Source: Norana najaformis (lineage: Eukaryota; Annelida; Clitellata; Crassiclitellata; Hormogastridae). Taken from it: a stretch of 64,000 bases of DNA. The translations under genes were made by a program, and so were the position numbers. How positions within the stretch are numbered: position 1 is the first letter of the stretch; each line of letters starts with the position of its first letter. The notes beneath the pieces were generated by a model that had not been told where the DNA came from, searched no databases, and worked only from the letters and a program-made list of their open reading frames with translations. The DNA lies in contig OZ029914.1 in the NCBI GenBank assembly GCA_964023275.1, positions 12,134,341 to 12,198,340 on the forward strand. Direction: 5' to 3'. Of the stretch, positions 11,400-22,274 are shown piece after piece.

Positions 11400-11730
11400 A
11401 TAATAATATTCAGGGTCGCTGGCGAAATGGGTTTGCAACTTAATGTCAGTAAGTGCGAAGCGCAATCTAATAACCTACCATCTCCTATGGACTGTTTCAC
11501 GGTCACCCCCTCTGATAATGCCTTTTGGGTGCACTTCTTTCTACGGGCGGAGCTCTAAGGGATGCGCTGGAAAATCGATGTGCAAAAATTTCACTAGGGA
11601 TTGACCGTCTGGCTTTCATATCTAGGCATGATGCTCTAATTCTTCTTCGCAACACACTAAACTCTTGCACCCTGCTCCACACTCTCCGCTGCACACCATG
11701 CATGGACAATCCGGCTCTTGACACAATCTT
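11400..11730 (+). pseudogene. Non-LTR reverse transcriptase C-terminal fragment
   Basis: Translation gives GEMGLQLNVSKCEAQ near 11425, then, after a frame change, GALLSTGGALRDALENRC and SRHDALILLRN, LLHTLRC. This is the post-catalytic region typical of one group of invertebrate LINE RTs (LNVSKCE block followed by a GAPL.PG.AL..AL block). The catalytic centre is absent. The frame from 11525 runs straight into the NHL fragment at 11732. Confidence 0.7.
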
Positions 11731-11731
11731 G

Positions 11732-11908
11732 TTACTGGATTCAAATTTGGAATTTAAGAGAGAAATTCTCTCAAACGGAAAAAACGGATTACGAGATCTA
11801 CGGAGAATTCTCCTGGATGAGTCACATGATCGACTGTTTATGGCTGACAACAAATGGAACGGTGGACGAATTTTGATTTTTCAGTTCAACCTCACTTTTC
11901 TTAATTAA
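11732..11908 (+). pseudogene. Last-repeat fragment of an NHL beta-propeller gene
   Basis: Residues LLLDSNLEFKREILS, RRILLDESHDRLFMADN and GRILIFQF match the terminal blade of the NHL exon at 29792-30715 (LLLGSDLEFKREIIS, SRILLDQTHARLFVANN, HTILIFKF). Nothing of the earlier blades lies upstream; instead the frame is continuous with a LINE RT remnant. It is a decayed or rearranged paralogue tail rather than a gene. Confidence 0.7.
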
Positions 11909-12619
11909 GATGTAGTAATTAAAGTTAGTTCACACGTCTGTAGCTGAACGATGTCAGAGAAGATGACAATCGGAGAAGCCCGAATATCGATTTTAAGCAG
12001 CGAAATGAAATATAATAATTTCTTATGCTTAAATTTAAAGATAATCGCATTTTTCTCACCAGTACGGGATTGAAAGTGAAGTTTATAATTAAACGGTTAT
12101 GAATATTATTTCAATTCTTTAGGAGAATATTAAGCAAAGGTTTTTCCACTTTAATTATTGTTTCCCAGATTTTCTTCAGACTCAAATTCATAATCCTAGC
12201 TGTGTACATGGCACTGTTATCACGTATGGGCGGTATATAAATGCTCAGATTGAATAATAAATAAAATTTATTGTTTGAAGGAATGGCGAATTTGTGTTGA
12301 ATCTACAGCTATTAAGTATTTGCAAGACTTCTGAAGTCTAACACTGTGTAACCCCTCCTTAGCTATTCAACACGATACGATACATGTAGATTCTATCTTA
12401 CTAGCAAGTGGATATCAATACAAACTTGGGGTTTATCACCTATTATGATCATTAGTAGTCTGACTTAAGCTCGTATTTGATATCTAGTGGAATGTGCAAA
12501 GGTTTTGCAATAGCCCGTTAAGTCCACTATCCACGATATTTATTTATATTTGATTTCATGAAGTATTCAATGTTCTTCAATACAACTTAATTCTAATATA
12601 ATCGAATGTCAGATTCTTA

Positions 12620-13560
12620 ACTAGCTCTTAACTAGGTCAGCTTCTTATTTAAGCCTGTTATCATAATTATAACCTCCCACGTTGAACTATGTCCATTTAC
12701 TACCCTTGAATTCAGACTTTTACTTGCAGCAGATGTCTTGCAATTATCTCGTTTCTCTGACATTTATCTTTAGAATGTCCTCGAAGAAATGGTGTTTGAA
12801 CCGTTATCACTCATCAAGTCCAGACACTCTTCACGACCGTCTCAACACGATGCGTTGACAGATTACGTAGAAGTTGCGTTCATCTCCTGCTCTCCGTTCA
12901 TATTCAAGACTTTCTAGTTTTAGTCCAAAGAATGGCTCTTTGACGACACACAGATAAATCTGTTTCGCAACTCGCGTGGATTAGATCCACGACCGTTCGA
13001 CGACAGTTCTTAACTCTGTCGTAACGCAACAGCTACGGTAGACTAAGCAACTCTACCCATGACCTACTTCCAGTTCATCCACAAGAACGCAGTCGACAAG
13101 ACGAAAAATCCGACTAAACTGCCAGACATCTTGGAGTTACGCTGAAATCCACTTGAAACTTTCCAGTCCAACATCCAGCCGTAAACTAAACTCGTAATCT
13201 GTCAACACATTCGCCTCTTATTGCACCGAAGATTCGACACAGATGCAACACTACTATTGAATCAATCGTCTGCATATTTCGCTTCACTTTAATGTGTTGA
13301 CGATTGGATCGTCTTCCGATTATCGTCTGCTACCTTACATACATTAGATTCGCAGTCGCCACATAGACGCCTTCTCATTGGTTCCGGACCTCTCTGCAGC
13401 AATAAATCATTCGCGACGTCATTGGTCATTATTCCAACAATGTAATTCTGTTATTGGCTAAAAATCCAAGCGTCCGTTTGTCAACAAGGCAAAATCGACT
13501 CTCAAACTCTTTCAAAATGTCACCAAATTAATCCGTTGCCATCCAGAATAAATAGCCATA
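12620..13560. other. CpG-containing, stop-dense tract of unknown nature
   Basis: Compared with its AT-rich flanks this tract has many CG dinucleotides (CACGACCGT, TTCGACGACAG, GTCGACAAGACG) and C exceeding G on the + strand. Reading frames are short. A similar-looking tract occurs at 61200-62060, and both contain CTCGAAGAAATG near their start. No known element is recognised. The flanking 11910-12619 holds no gene that I can see. Confidence 0.35.
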
Positions 13561-16485
13561 AAATAAGTTCAAACATAACTCTAAATTTTCCCCAGCTTAG
13601 TTGATTTTTACCATCTACGCTGGGACTGCTATGTTAAATATCAGTATATTCTAATGCTGGCCGCGAATCTTATTTTAATAAATGCGTTAGTGAACTCAAA
13701 TCTTATGTTAAAAATACCCACAAGCACATCAATAATAAATACATCTCATACAAGAGAAATTACCACTAAAATTACTACACAATGTGAGGATGTTCCTTAG
13801 ACTTAGTCTACACTGTGACCGTGCCTAGGAAATCCTCATAAAGTCGGACAAATCAAAATGCGAGAAATTGACTCAGAAGGTCATTCAATCAAGCATTTAC
13901 TCACTCATTCACTTACTAATTCACTCACTCGTGTATAAACAACACTAAATAGCACTGTAAGTATAGCCAATGGACCTTTTGCCGAAATCTGTTTAACCCC
14001 TTCCCCTCCAGTCCCCGTAGATTCTTGTTCCTGTCCCCTCACCATCATCGGAACGTTGTTCCCATTCCCTCATCATCCCACATTATGGATTTTCATCCAT
14101 GCACTGTTCCCTCATCTTAAAGGCAAGAACAAATCAATGTGTAATATCATCATTGAAAGCATATGTGATCGTGCATTAGAAAACCTCACGTCGGTATTCA
14201 GCTGCGATCAGCGATCCTTTAATATGTTTGGCACTGCTCAAAAAAGCCCATTCTGATGATGTATCTGTTTGTGAAATGACCAGATGGCGCAGACAGCTGA
14301 AGCTACTAGCTAAGGCCACACAGTTGATTTCTGATTCCAGAAGGCCATTTTATTGTCAGATGATCCGGGACAGGATTATGTAGGGGTCTCACTCATTGTC
14401 CTTGTGGGAATCAGCCTTTGCGAAGAATAGTGTCTGAAGAATGTTCTCGTTCTTCAGACGTACCATGTTTTCAGCAGAATAGCAGTTTTTGTGATTGACT
14501 AAATGCACTTTGTCCGTCAGTTTTCGGATAATCTCAACTACCACCATGTTAGATTAGTTATGCATTTGTCAACGTCTCTGTAAACTATTTACTTCAATTT
14601 CTACACGAAGATAGTAAGCAAGATAGGCCTACTTTAGAGCGCTTCGATCAATCAGTTGTCAGCACTTGAGCGCAAACACAATTGCTCAATGAAGCAAATA
14701 TAAATTTAGCAAATGCATTATTAATATTATGCAGCTCAGGTTGAACAGGTTATGATAAAGACTGAGTTATAAATTGCTGTTTTATCTCAACAGAGCAATT
14801 TAACTTATTAGTCCATTGCCTGGTGAAAGTGATAACGAAAATTAACGTCGCAGCCTTTTCTAAGAAGGCTAGAATAGATAAACATATAAATGTCGTAGTT
14901 GCGCAAGACTCAGTTAAATTATACATAATTAAAAATTGGTTAATTTTGCCTAATTGGTTAGATGTACCAATATCATTGCATTCGTATCATTAGCAACATC
15001 ATAAGATAAAATGTTTGCGAGAGATGGTGCAAAAGTGAAAATGCAAACAGCATTTACAGTTTAGATGTAAAACCCATTGGTAATACTGCACTCGTTTAAG
15101 AAAGTCGGTTAGCTGTTCGTTGACTGATGTAAAAGCCGCCATAATCCACGGCAAAAGAACGGTAAAAATAAAGGTATATCTAAAAACGGTAAGAAAAAGT
15201 AAGTGTTAAGCTGTAAGAGAGAAGTATGGTTAACAGCAAGCTCAACCTGTTTAAGTGATGTTACTGCATCATGTGTGGAGAAAGCAGGTCGATCGATTAT
15301 GTGGGCCGATTAAGTGGATTTTGTCGTGAGATACAGTGAACACAGCACCTACGCTGTTCAACCCAACTGTGAGGTATGAGCTCTCAGTTGTCATATTATT
15401 CACTTAAATGCATTCCTCTTTAATTTCGCAGACTGCTGCACATTCATTAAAAACAATTCATGTCTTGTCTTCAGCCGTCCTCAACCCGAGGATTGGCTGC
15501 ACCATGGACAATTTTGTGTCAGCTGCTTTTGTTCCTTCTCTCCTGTAATAACTGGTCGAACAATAATTATAATTCAATCCGCGACTTGATGTTATCGATT
15601 CATGTCACCTTGGGTCTTCCCCGAGCTCGGGATCCAGGAATTGTGCCTTGGATGATCTTGCAATTTATGTATAGAGCTTATAATACAAGATAAGTAATTT
15701 GTAATAATATAATAAGAAATAATAAGCAACTGAACCGGTGCATTCAAACAGTTGTCAGATGCTTATAGTTTAGTTTCAACTTAGAATCACCTCCAGTTCT
15801 TAGATTCTCCGTTCTTTCTCACAATAACAGCATTATTCTGCTCTCGTGTGATCACATTAGCAATTTGAAACCTGCATTCCTATTTAGTTCCGGATTTAAC
15901 GTGGGAAAATAATTCGATGGAGTATAGGTGTCAGTCAGATCGCCGATGGTCCCAAACGACATAGAAACTAGCACGGTCCGTGAACGGGGACCTTAAATGA
16001 CGTGGTGCCCATTCAAACGGGCTGCGGTTGCGAACGATTTCTCCCGATCAATTCCTTGGAAAATGAGCAGAGTGGAGGCCATATGGACGTTATACTTTAG
16101 AACATATCGTCTGCGCCTTGTTAGTTCCATTATACAAGACTCCAGAAAAATTGACCAGATTTCTCCTGCGGCTGATCATTCAACAAGCAGTTCTCTAAAC
16201 CCAGACGTTGAGAGGGCCCAATATCAGTCCAACGAACGTGACCGTTAGTTATTTACATTGATAATTCAACAAAGGAGAATTTTCCAAATCGATTTTTGAT
16301 AATCGAGAATTCGCAAGATCGATTCCATTTCTGCACGATATTTGTATTGTTAGCACCAAATTTTCACTTTGTCCAAAATTTTGACTGAGTTTTAGTTATT
16401 TCTCAGCGAAACAACAAAAATGAAAGGTTGTAATCACGTATTGATCAGGCGCCTCTACCAAAAACACTCATCAGAGTCGCCATAT
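13561..16485. other. No gene recognised
   Basis: AT-rich sequence with an imperfect CACTCATT run near 13905-13930 and scattered ORFs of 60-83 codons without motifs. I see no LINE RT or transposase block here. Confidence 0.45.
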
Positions 16486-16489
16486 CGGC

Positions 16490-16541
<52 letters not shown>

Positions 16542-16574
16542 CATCATCATCATCGTCATCATCATCATCATCAT
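16490..16574. repeat. (ATT)n(ATC)n microsatellite
   Basis: About 50 bp of ATT triplets grade into ATC triplets. The poly-Ile frame through it is an artefact. Confidence 0.95.
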
Positions 16575-16899
16575 TCACATTTTAGGCAATATCGTCAACT
16601 CACCAGTCTGACTATTTAATCACAATGTAGTATGATATACAGTCGTGATTGAAATAACCTAAGTTTAGTCGAATTGTGTGTTAATCCCAAATCGCCAGCT
16701 ATTTCGTATGTTATTCTATCATCTGCTACCAGATTTTACTATGTAGCGTTGCCGACTAACTCACCCAGATGTAGTTGTCATGAAATCTGTCACGAGACAT
16801 ATTACATCGTAATTTGCATTAGCTTCAGTCTGTAACAATCGTTTGATTTTCATTCACAATAAGACTTAAGCTGAGTTTGACGCAAGACATTGGTGATCT

Positions 16900-17379
16900 T
16901 TTGACTGCGCTATGCATTGTTCACCAAGTCATAAGACAGGCAAATTAAGGTCTTCATCGACAAGAATAAAATGAAGAAGAAGGCGCCTACAGCCGAAATC
17001 AAAGAAGGAGAGTCGGCGGTGCTGTAACCAAGATTAAAGAAACGGAGAGAGCCTGGAGCTGTTCGACGAGACCCTGCCGACGGATCCCAACCGGTCCTCA
17101 AGGTCAAAGAGTCGCAACGCCTGACCTAGGTCAGCCGGCGAGTCAAGGTCGAGGAGACGCCGACGCTCGGATCAGCGAAGCCCACGACGCAGGCGCCATC
17201 GAAGCAGGCGACGGCGACGACGAAGATGAGGGAGTTGGAGGAGCAGGATGTTCGTCCGATCCGCACCAGTCACGGTCCATCGAAGGCAATTTTCGCCACT
17301 TCATAGTGTCGACTCCCGACGACTGAGTTCCCGTTGATCTTCTCGATGTGATCACCAACGCTGATCCCTTGAACTTTGC

Positions 17380-17406
<27 letters not shown>
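16900..17406 (+). repeat. GC-richer remnant ending in (TAA)n
   Basis: About 16950-17380 is richer in GC than its surroundings. On + it has an acidic frame (EAGDGDDEDEGVGG) broken by stops. It ends in eight TAA triplets, which looks like a retroposon 3' tail. Transposon copy 1 inserted into that tail. The family is not recognised. Confidence 0.35.
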
Positions 17407-17410
<4 letters not shown>

Positions 17411-17518
17411 GGTCAACATAGAAATCGTTACTGACTGGAAAAGGCCCTAATGTGTACCATCTTGGTGTGCTGAACACGAATATAACCATAAAAATTTTTT
17501 ATTGGCTCTCGTTTTGAA
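17407..17518 (+). repeat. Left terminal inverted repeat, copy 1
   Basis: About 112 bp. It pairs with 19637-19758 through three conserved islands: the 12-base tip, the TGTGCTGAACACGAATAT core and the ATTGGCTCT block. The spacer sequence between the islands is not conserved. Confidence 0.85.
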
Positions 17519-17716
17519 AATATTTCATATAGTTCATTTTTTATGTTTCACCATGTAAATTTATGCAGTAGGACTGCGACAATATCCTAAATAAGTCTAG
17601 AATGATGTAATATTCCACCTCATTGCATAATCCCATCATGGACACATCATGCACAGTTGATTACGTCATTTTCTGATGCAATGTAAAACTACAGCCAGTC
17701 GGCTGCTGACGTAAGA

Positions 17717-17741
17717 TGACGTCAGCAGTGTACTATATAAA
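17717..17741 (+). promoter_or_regulatory. Transposon promoter: TGACGTCA plus TATATAAA
   Basis: A perfect CRE (TGACGTCA, 17717-17724) followed by GC and a TATA box (17734-17741), 116 bp before the ORF. The same pair, TGAMGTCAGC then TATATAA, lies in front of the ORF in the other two copies even though their surrounding non-coding sequence has diverged. That conservation argues that this is the element's own promoter, possibly responsive to CREB/ATF factors. Confidence 0.75.
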
Positions 17742-17856
17742 GCGAGTCGGAACGGTTGAGCATTTACAATATTACAGACTTTGTGCGAGACAGTTTAAGT
17801 TACTGTTTTATAAAACTATTATTACTTTATCCATTTAGATACAATACAGAACAGTA

Positions 17857-19554
17857 ATGTCTCGGAAGTGCGTAAATACTGTGGACAACTTTTGTTACAT
17901 TTGTGGGGAAGTGACATTTGCCAACCATCGGAAAAGTATCACTTATCAAGTCAAGAAGGCATATCATGCTTACTTCGAATGCAAGGTTGGTGACCAAGAC
18001 AAGCCATGGGCCCCGCATATATGCTGTGCTACATGTACAACACAGCTTTCACAGTGGTTGAATGGCAAAAGACCATCAATGCCGTTTGCAGTTCCCATGG
18101 TGTGGAGAGAGCAAAGCAACCACGTAGATGACTGTTACTTCTGCTTGGTTCCTTCTCTTTCCGGTGGAATAACGAAGCAAAAGAAGTCGACAATAGTCTA
18201 CCCAAACATTCCGTCAGCATTGAGACCAGTTCCACATGGTGATGGACTTCCTATTCCAGAACCTCCAGCAGAATATATTTTCCTTGATTCATCTGATGAG
18301 GACAAGGGTGAGCCGACATGTTCTTCTCCTGGTCCGTCAGCGTGCAGTGATCCCGATTTTCACTGTGGTGCATCATCAACCCCACACAGAATAACACAGG
18401 AAGAACTAAATGACCTTGTTCGTGATTTGGACTTATCCAAAAACAAGGCAGAATCTCTAGGATCAAGACTCCAACAATGGAATCTTCTAGAAGAAGATGT
18501 CACAATTACTTCATATAGAAAGCGCCATCAGCAGTTGGAACCTTTCTTTATGAAGGAAGGTAATCTGGTATTCTGTTCCAATACTGACGACCTCATGAAT
18601 GCCTTACAGATCACTCATGACCCACAAGAATGGAGACTCTTTGTAGACTCTTCAACACTGAGTCTTAAGGCTGTGCTTTTGCACAATGGAAACCGTCTTC
18701 CATCTATACCATTAGCGCATGCTGTCCACATGAAAGAGACATACGATAACCTAAAACAGCTACTGCATTCCATTGACTATAACAGGCACAAATGGCACCT
18801 GTGTGGTGATTTGAAGGTAGTTGCCATTTTAATGGGACTGCAGCAAGGATATACAAAATATATGTGTTTCTTGTGTGAGTGGGATAGCCGAGCAAGAGAG
18901 TTGCACTACGTGCGGAAGGAATGGACTCCCAGACAAAACATGGCAGTTGCACAGAAGAATATCCAGCACCCAGCTCTGGTCGAGGCTCACAAAATCCTAC
19001 TACCACCCCTTCACATCAAACTAGGTTTGGTGAAGAACTTCGTGAAAGCCATGGACCGCACTTCGCCAGCTTTCCGATACCTGCATGAAAAATTCCCTCG
19101 ACTCAGCGAAGCAAAGATTAAAGAGGGAGTTTTTGTGGGTCCTCAGATTAGAGAACTCTTCAAAGATGACCGCTTCAACAACTTGCTGGAGGGTGATGCG
19201 AAACAAGCATGGAATGCTTTTCGTCTAGTGTCTACAGACTTTCTGGGGAATGTTAGGGCAGAAAACTACAAGGAACTAGTAGAAGACATGCTCAAGCAGT
19301 ACCAGAAATTTCGCTGCAATATGTCTCTGAAGATGCATTTCCTTCATTCCCATCTGGATTTCTTCCCTGACAACTGTGGTATGGTTAGTGACGAGCATGG
19401 CGAACGTTTTCATCAAGATATCGCAACAATGGAGCAAAGGTACCAGGGAAAATGGTCCACTACAATGTTGGCTGACTACTGCTGGACACTCCGCAGAGAT
19501 GCTCCCGAACAGCTGTACAAGAGACAGCAAAAAAATCTAAGAACTAGTCTATGA
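17857..19554 (+). CDS. Putative DDE transposase of the CACTGG family (565 aa)
   Basis: The sole protein of the element. Residues 1-100 form a Cys-rich module (C5, C13, C16, C56, C57, C60, H89, C93, C96; FCYICGE, PFAVPMVWRE, DDCYFC), probably zinc-binding and DNA-recognising. An acidic linker (145-175) follows, then a helical region with LNDLVRDLDLSKNKAE. The candidate RNase H-like core has D264 (RLFVDSS), D318 (CGDLK), CFLC at 337-340, LPPLHIKLGL at 382-391, HFLHSH at 494-499 and an acidic pair E513/E516 in SDEHGERFHQD. D, D, then a C(2)C...H(4)H insert, then E is the layout reported for CMC, hAT, Transib and related transposases. No introns. The frame is intact with ATG in good context (GTAATGT). 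Function is inferred; no catalytic residue has been tested. Confidence 0.8.
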   Translation: MSRKCVNTVDNFCYICGEVTFANHRKSITYQVKKAYHAYFECKVGDQDKPWAPHICCATCTTQLSQWLNGKRPSMPFAVPMVWREQSNHVDDCYFCLVPSLSGGITKQKKSTIVYPNIPSALRPVPHGDGLPIPEPPAEYIFLDSSDEDKGEPTCSSPGPSACSDPDFHCGASSTPHRITQEELNDLVRDLDLSKNKAESLGSRLQQWNLLEEDVTITSYRKRHQQLEPFFMKEGNLVFCSNTDDLMNALQITHDPQEWRLFVDSSTLSLKAVLLHNGNRLPSIPLAHAVHMKETYDNLKQLLHSIDYNRHKWHLCGDLKVVAILMGLQQGYTKYMCFLCEWDSRARELHYVRKEWTPRQNMAVAQKNIQHPALVEAHKILLPPLHIKLGLVKNFVKAMDRTSPAFRYLHEKFPRLSEAKIKEGVFVGPQIRELFKDDRFNNLLEGDAKQAWNAFRLVSTDFLGNVRAENYKELVEDMLKQYQKFRCNMSLKMHFLHSHLDFFPDNCGMVSDEHGERFHQDIATMEQRYQGKWSTTMLADYCWTLRRDAPEQLYKRQQKNLRTSL

Positions 19555-19636
19555 CCTGGTTTTTACAAATATTAACTGTGAGTGTATCACTATTGGCATG
19601 CATTGTGCGACATAAAATTACTTCATTTCAGATTAC

Positions 19637-19758
19637 AAAAAAACTAGAGCCAATTCGGCATTTTCACTGTCATATTCGTGTTCAGCACATACAAATTGAT
19701 AAGAACTGACTAATTTCATTTTAGTAACATGACTTTTGTAAACATTTGTTGTCCAGTG
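19637..19758 (-). repeat. Right terminal inverted repeat, copy 1
   Basis: Inverted partner of 17407-17518, ending TTGTCCAGTG. It is followed by AAATAATAATAA, the continuation of the interrupted TAA tract. Confidence 0.85.
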
Positions 19759-22270
19759 AAATAATAATAATAATAATAACAATAAGACAGGTTATTAAAT
19801 TTTAAGGTGATTCTATTGCAGTCTATCTTTCTACCTACCTCTCTCTGTCTGTCTATCTACCTACCTAACTATCTAGCTAATTAGGTGCATAGAGAGATGG
19901 ATGGATTGGTGGATGAACCTCTTTGATAACTCAAAGGTAAGAAAACATGACCTTATATATAGCGAGCAGCGTCGAACGAGGCGCAGTGTGCAAAGTCGGC
20001 CAAAGTGTCTGGGCTGCAGGAGAGCCAGATATGTACCCTTAAAGTGTGTAAAATTTGTACGTCAGAGAGAGCGCCATTGGTAATCCGACCGCTTTAAAAC
20101 TTTTTATGAGCAGACAACATAATTATTCTTTTCAAATTTCGTGCCAATCGGTTAAAGGGTTTCTAATTCGCAGAAGGTCAAGAACCTTATTTCCTCTGTT
20201 TCAACCATCTACCCTCTAACTGGACACTAGCTTTACTACCGCGTAGAATTTGGTAATGTGTGCGCAGTGTCGCAAAGCGAAAAGTTCTAAAAAATAACAT
20301 TGGGCATTACCAAGTCCTTGTTTGATTAGAGAGTAATCCACATTTTTTACCTATACTACTTTCTCTTAAACTTTAACTGCATATAATGCAGTGCTCAGAA
20401 ATGATCGTCTGGACATACCCTTATTGCCGACTTAGCAATATATGTATATATATATAATATTTGGCCTCATGGTCCAACATCACTGTGTGAAACCCAATCA
20501 GCAAAATGACCTGAAAGAATGGTGCTATGCATCTGTAGACCTACATCCATGGTTCCCAAACTATGGGAGCGCCTAAACTGTTAAAAACGTTGTGTTGAAA
20601 TGCGAAGCTTGAAATTTAACTTTGTTCAAAGAAATTTGAAAAGTACTTGTTATTCCTACGCCCTTACTCTTAACCAAAAGAGACAAAACGAAACAAGAAA
20701 AACAAAAACAGGGAACATGCTAACAATCTGTCACTTTCATTTGTAACATTTTCTACTCGCAATAGTAAGGTAATTGTTTGTACAATAAGAATGTGGTCAG
20801 GATGACTAGATAAGCTACAGTATCATCTCCTTATAACCTAACTTGCATTAACTTATACTTTTACTGCATTTGAATGTATATAAACGACTTCATCTGTATT
20901 ACATGCAAAAACTCATTTCCTACGTTCAAGTCATGTCACCGTTAACGCCAAGCTGTATTTCTGCATTTGCATATGATTGGTTTTTAACTCTACGAGGGCA
21001 AGAAGTAACATAATCTCTGACTTTCAGATAAGAGAGCATAAAAAACATGCATGGCTTGTAGAACTCAAAATTATCAGTTGTACTTATTATCAGAGAGTAC
21101 ATCTGTCGGACTTTGCTTCCTTAAGATAAGTAGGCATATTTATAAGAAGTCTGATAATAGGCAAGGTACGTAAGCATTATCGTAAGTTCTGATAATCAGC
21201 AACATCACAATGTCTGAATAGCAAATCCAGGGACTAACTTATGCAGGTAGAATTTTTAACGAAACCAATTCGCATGAAAAGGTCAGTATAATTTTCTTAT
21301 AAAACTGATTCTATTGACTCTGAGAAAAATTATTTTATGTCGTAATATGTGTATCTGATGCTTAACAATTCTGCAGAGACGTATATTATGTCTTCAACTG
21401 ATGAATATTAATTACATTATTGACCCGCAACATACCTGTAACGCAGCCACTTGTAAACAGTTGACTGTTGTAATTGAATTAAATACGCCAAGTCTGATGC
21501 GTCAAAGACAAAAACATTATTGCTCAAAGCATCATATCTTCTGCAGCAATTCTACTCAGTAGTAAAGTACTGAAAGTAATTAGAAGCTAAACAGTGGACC
21601 TATCTTCAGCGAACTTTATTAAGCTTTAATGTCACTCCTAACAAGTTTTTCTACAGGATAAGTTACAGTTAGATCAATTAGGTGATCTTTTAGCCTAAAA
21701 AGTACAATAATACAAAGCTAACTATTTTAGCAATCCACTCCTTAGCTTTCCAATTTGTTCAAATAGACAGAGACAATAAGCCTAAGTCTCGAAGAAATAC
21801 CTCAAAGGAACTCCGAGTTATTTTGGGTTTTAGTAGTCTGCTGGAATGATTGAAACGACTTGTTGGGCGCCAATTTCTGTTTTTTTTTGTTTAAAAAATT
21901 ACTTACAAAGTTGTCCTTCTGCGGCGAAGCTCTAAAATTTTCGTGTATTATGTCGCTCTGAGTACGATTCTGTGGATTTGAAGTAAGTCGTCGTTTTCTA
22001 AGGATTTTGTGCCGATGTTTAGACAGTAGTAATGTCGTCGGCCACTATGATCCACGGATTCATTTATTATATATCATCACCCGTGGATTTTATTCGTGTC
22101 ATCCGGAGCCAAGCCCGTTTGAACAATGATGGCCCTGAAGCCATATACCATTTGAGCTGAGAAATCATGGATTCGGTTCTTCTATGGCGAGTTTCAAATT
22201 AGCATCGCCGGTCCTTGTCGAGTTTGTTATGGTAATCTTAATCTCTAAAATTTCTAAAGCGCTACTTAAA
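19759..22270. other. No gene recognised
   Basis: After a short (AAT)n run there is a CTAC/CTGT-rich pyrimidine stretch at 19825-19880, then AT-rich sequence with a TATA run at 20440-20458. No ORF of note. I see no transposon or RT block before 22275. Confidence 0.5.
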
Positions 22271-22274
22271 AGCT

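Larger units (their letters stand above)
17407..19758 (+). mobile_element. CACTGG DNA transposon, copy 1 (complete)
   Basis: A 2.35-kb unit with inverted ends. The left end begins CACTGGTCAACA and the right end, read inward on the other strand, CACTGGACAACA. Both ends share TGTGCTGAACACGAATAT and ATTGGCTCT.GTTTT further in. A single long ORF (17857-19554) lies between them. It sits in a (TAA)n tract: TAA precedes it and AAA(TAA)n follows, compatible with a 3-bp TWA duplication carrying one change. CAC termini, 3-bp target and the encoded protein resemble CMC-type elements; PIF/Harbinger, which also uses TWA, is the rival for the target site only. Confidence 0.9.

Noticed and set aside
18704-19206. 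Minus-strand frames of 60-100 aa within the copy 1 transposase
   Set aside because: They are antisense shadows of the conserved + strand ORF and are not conserved in the other two copies.
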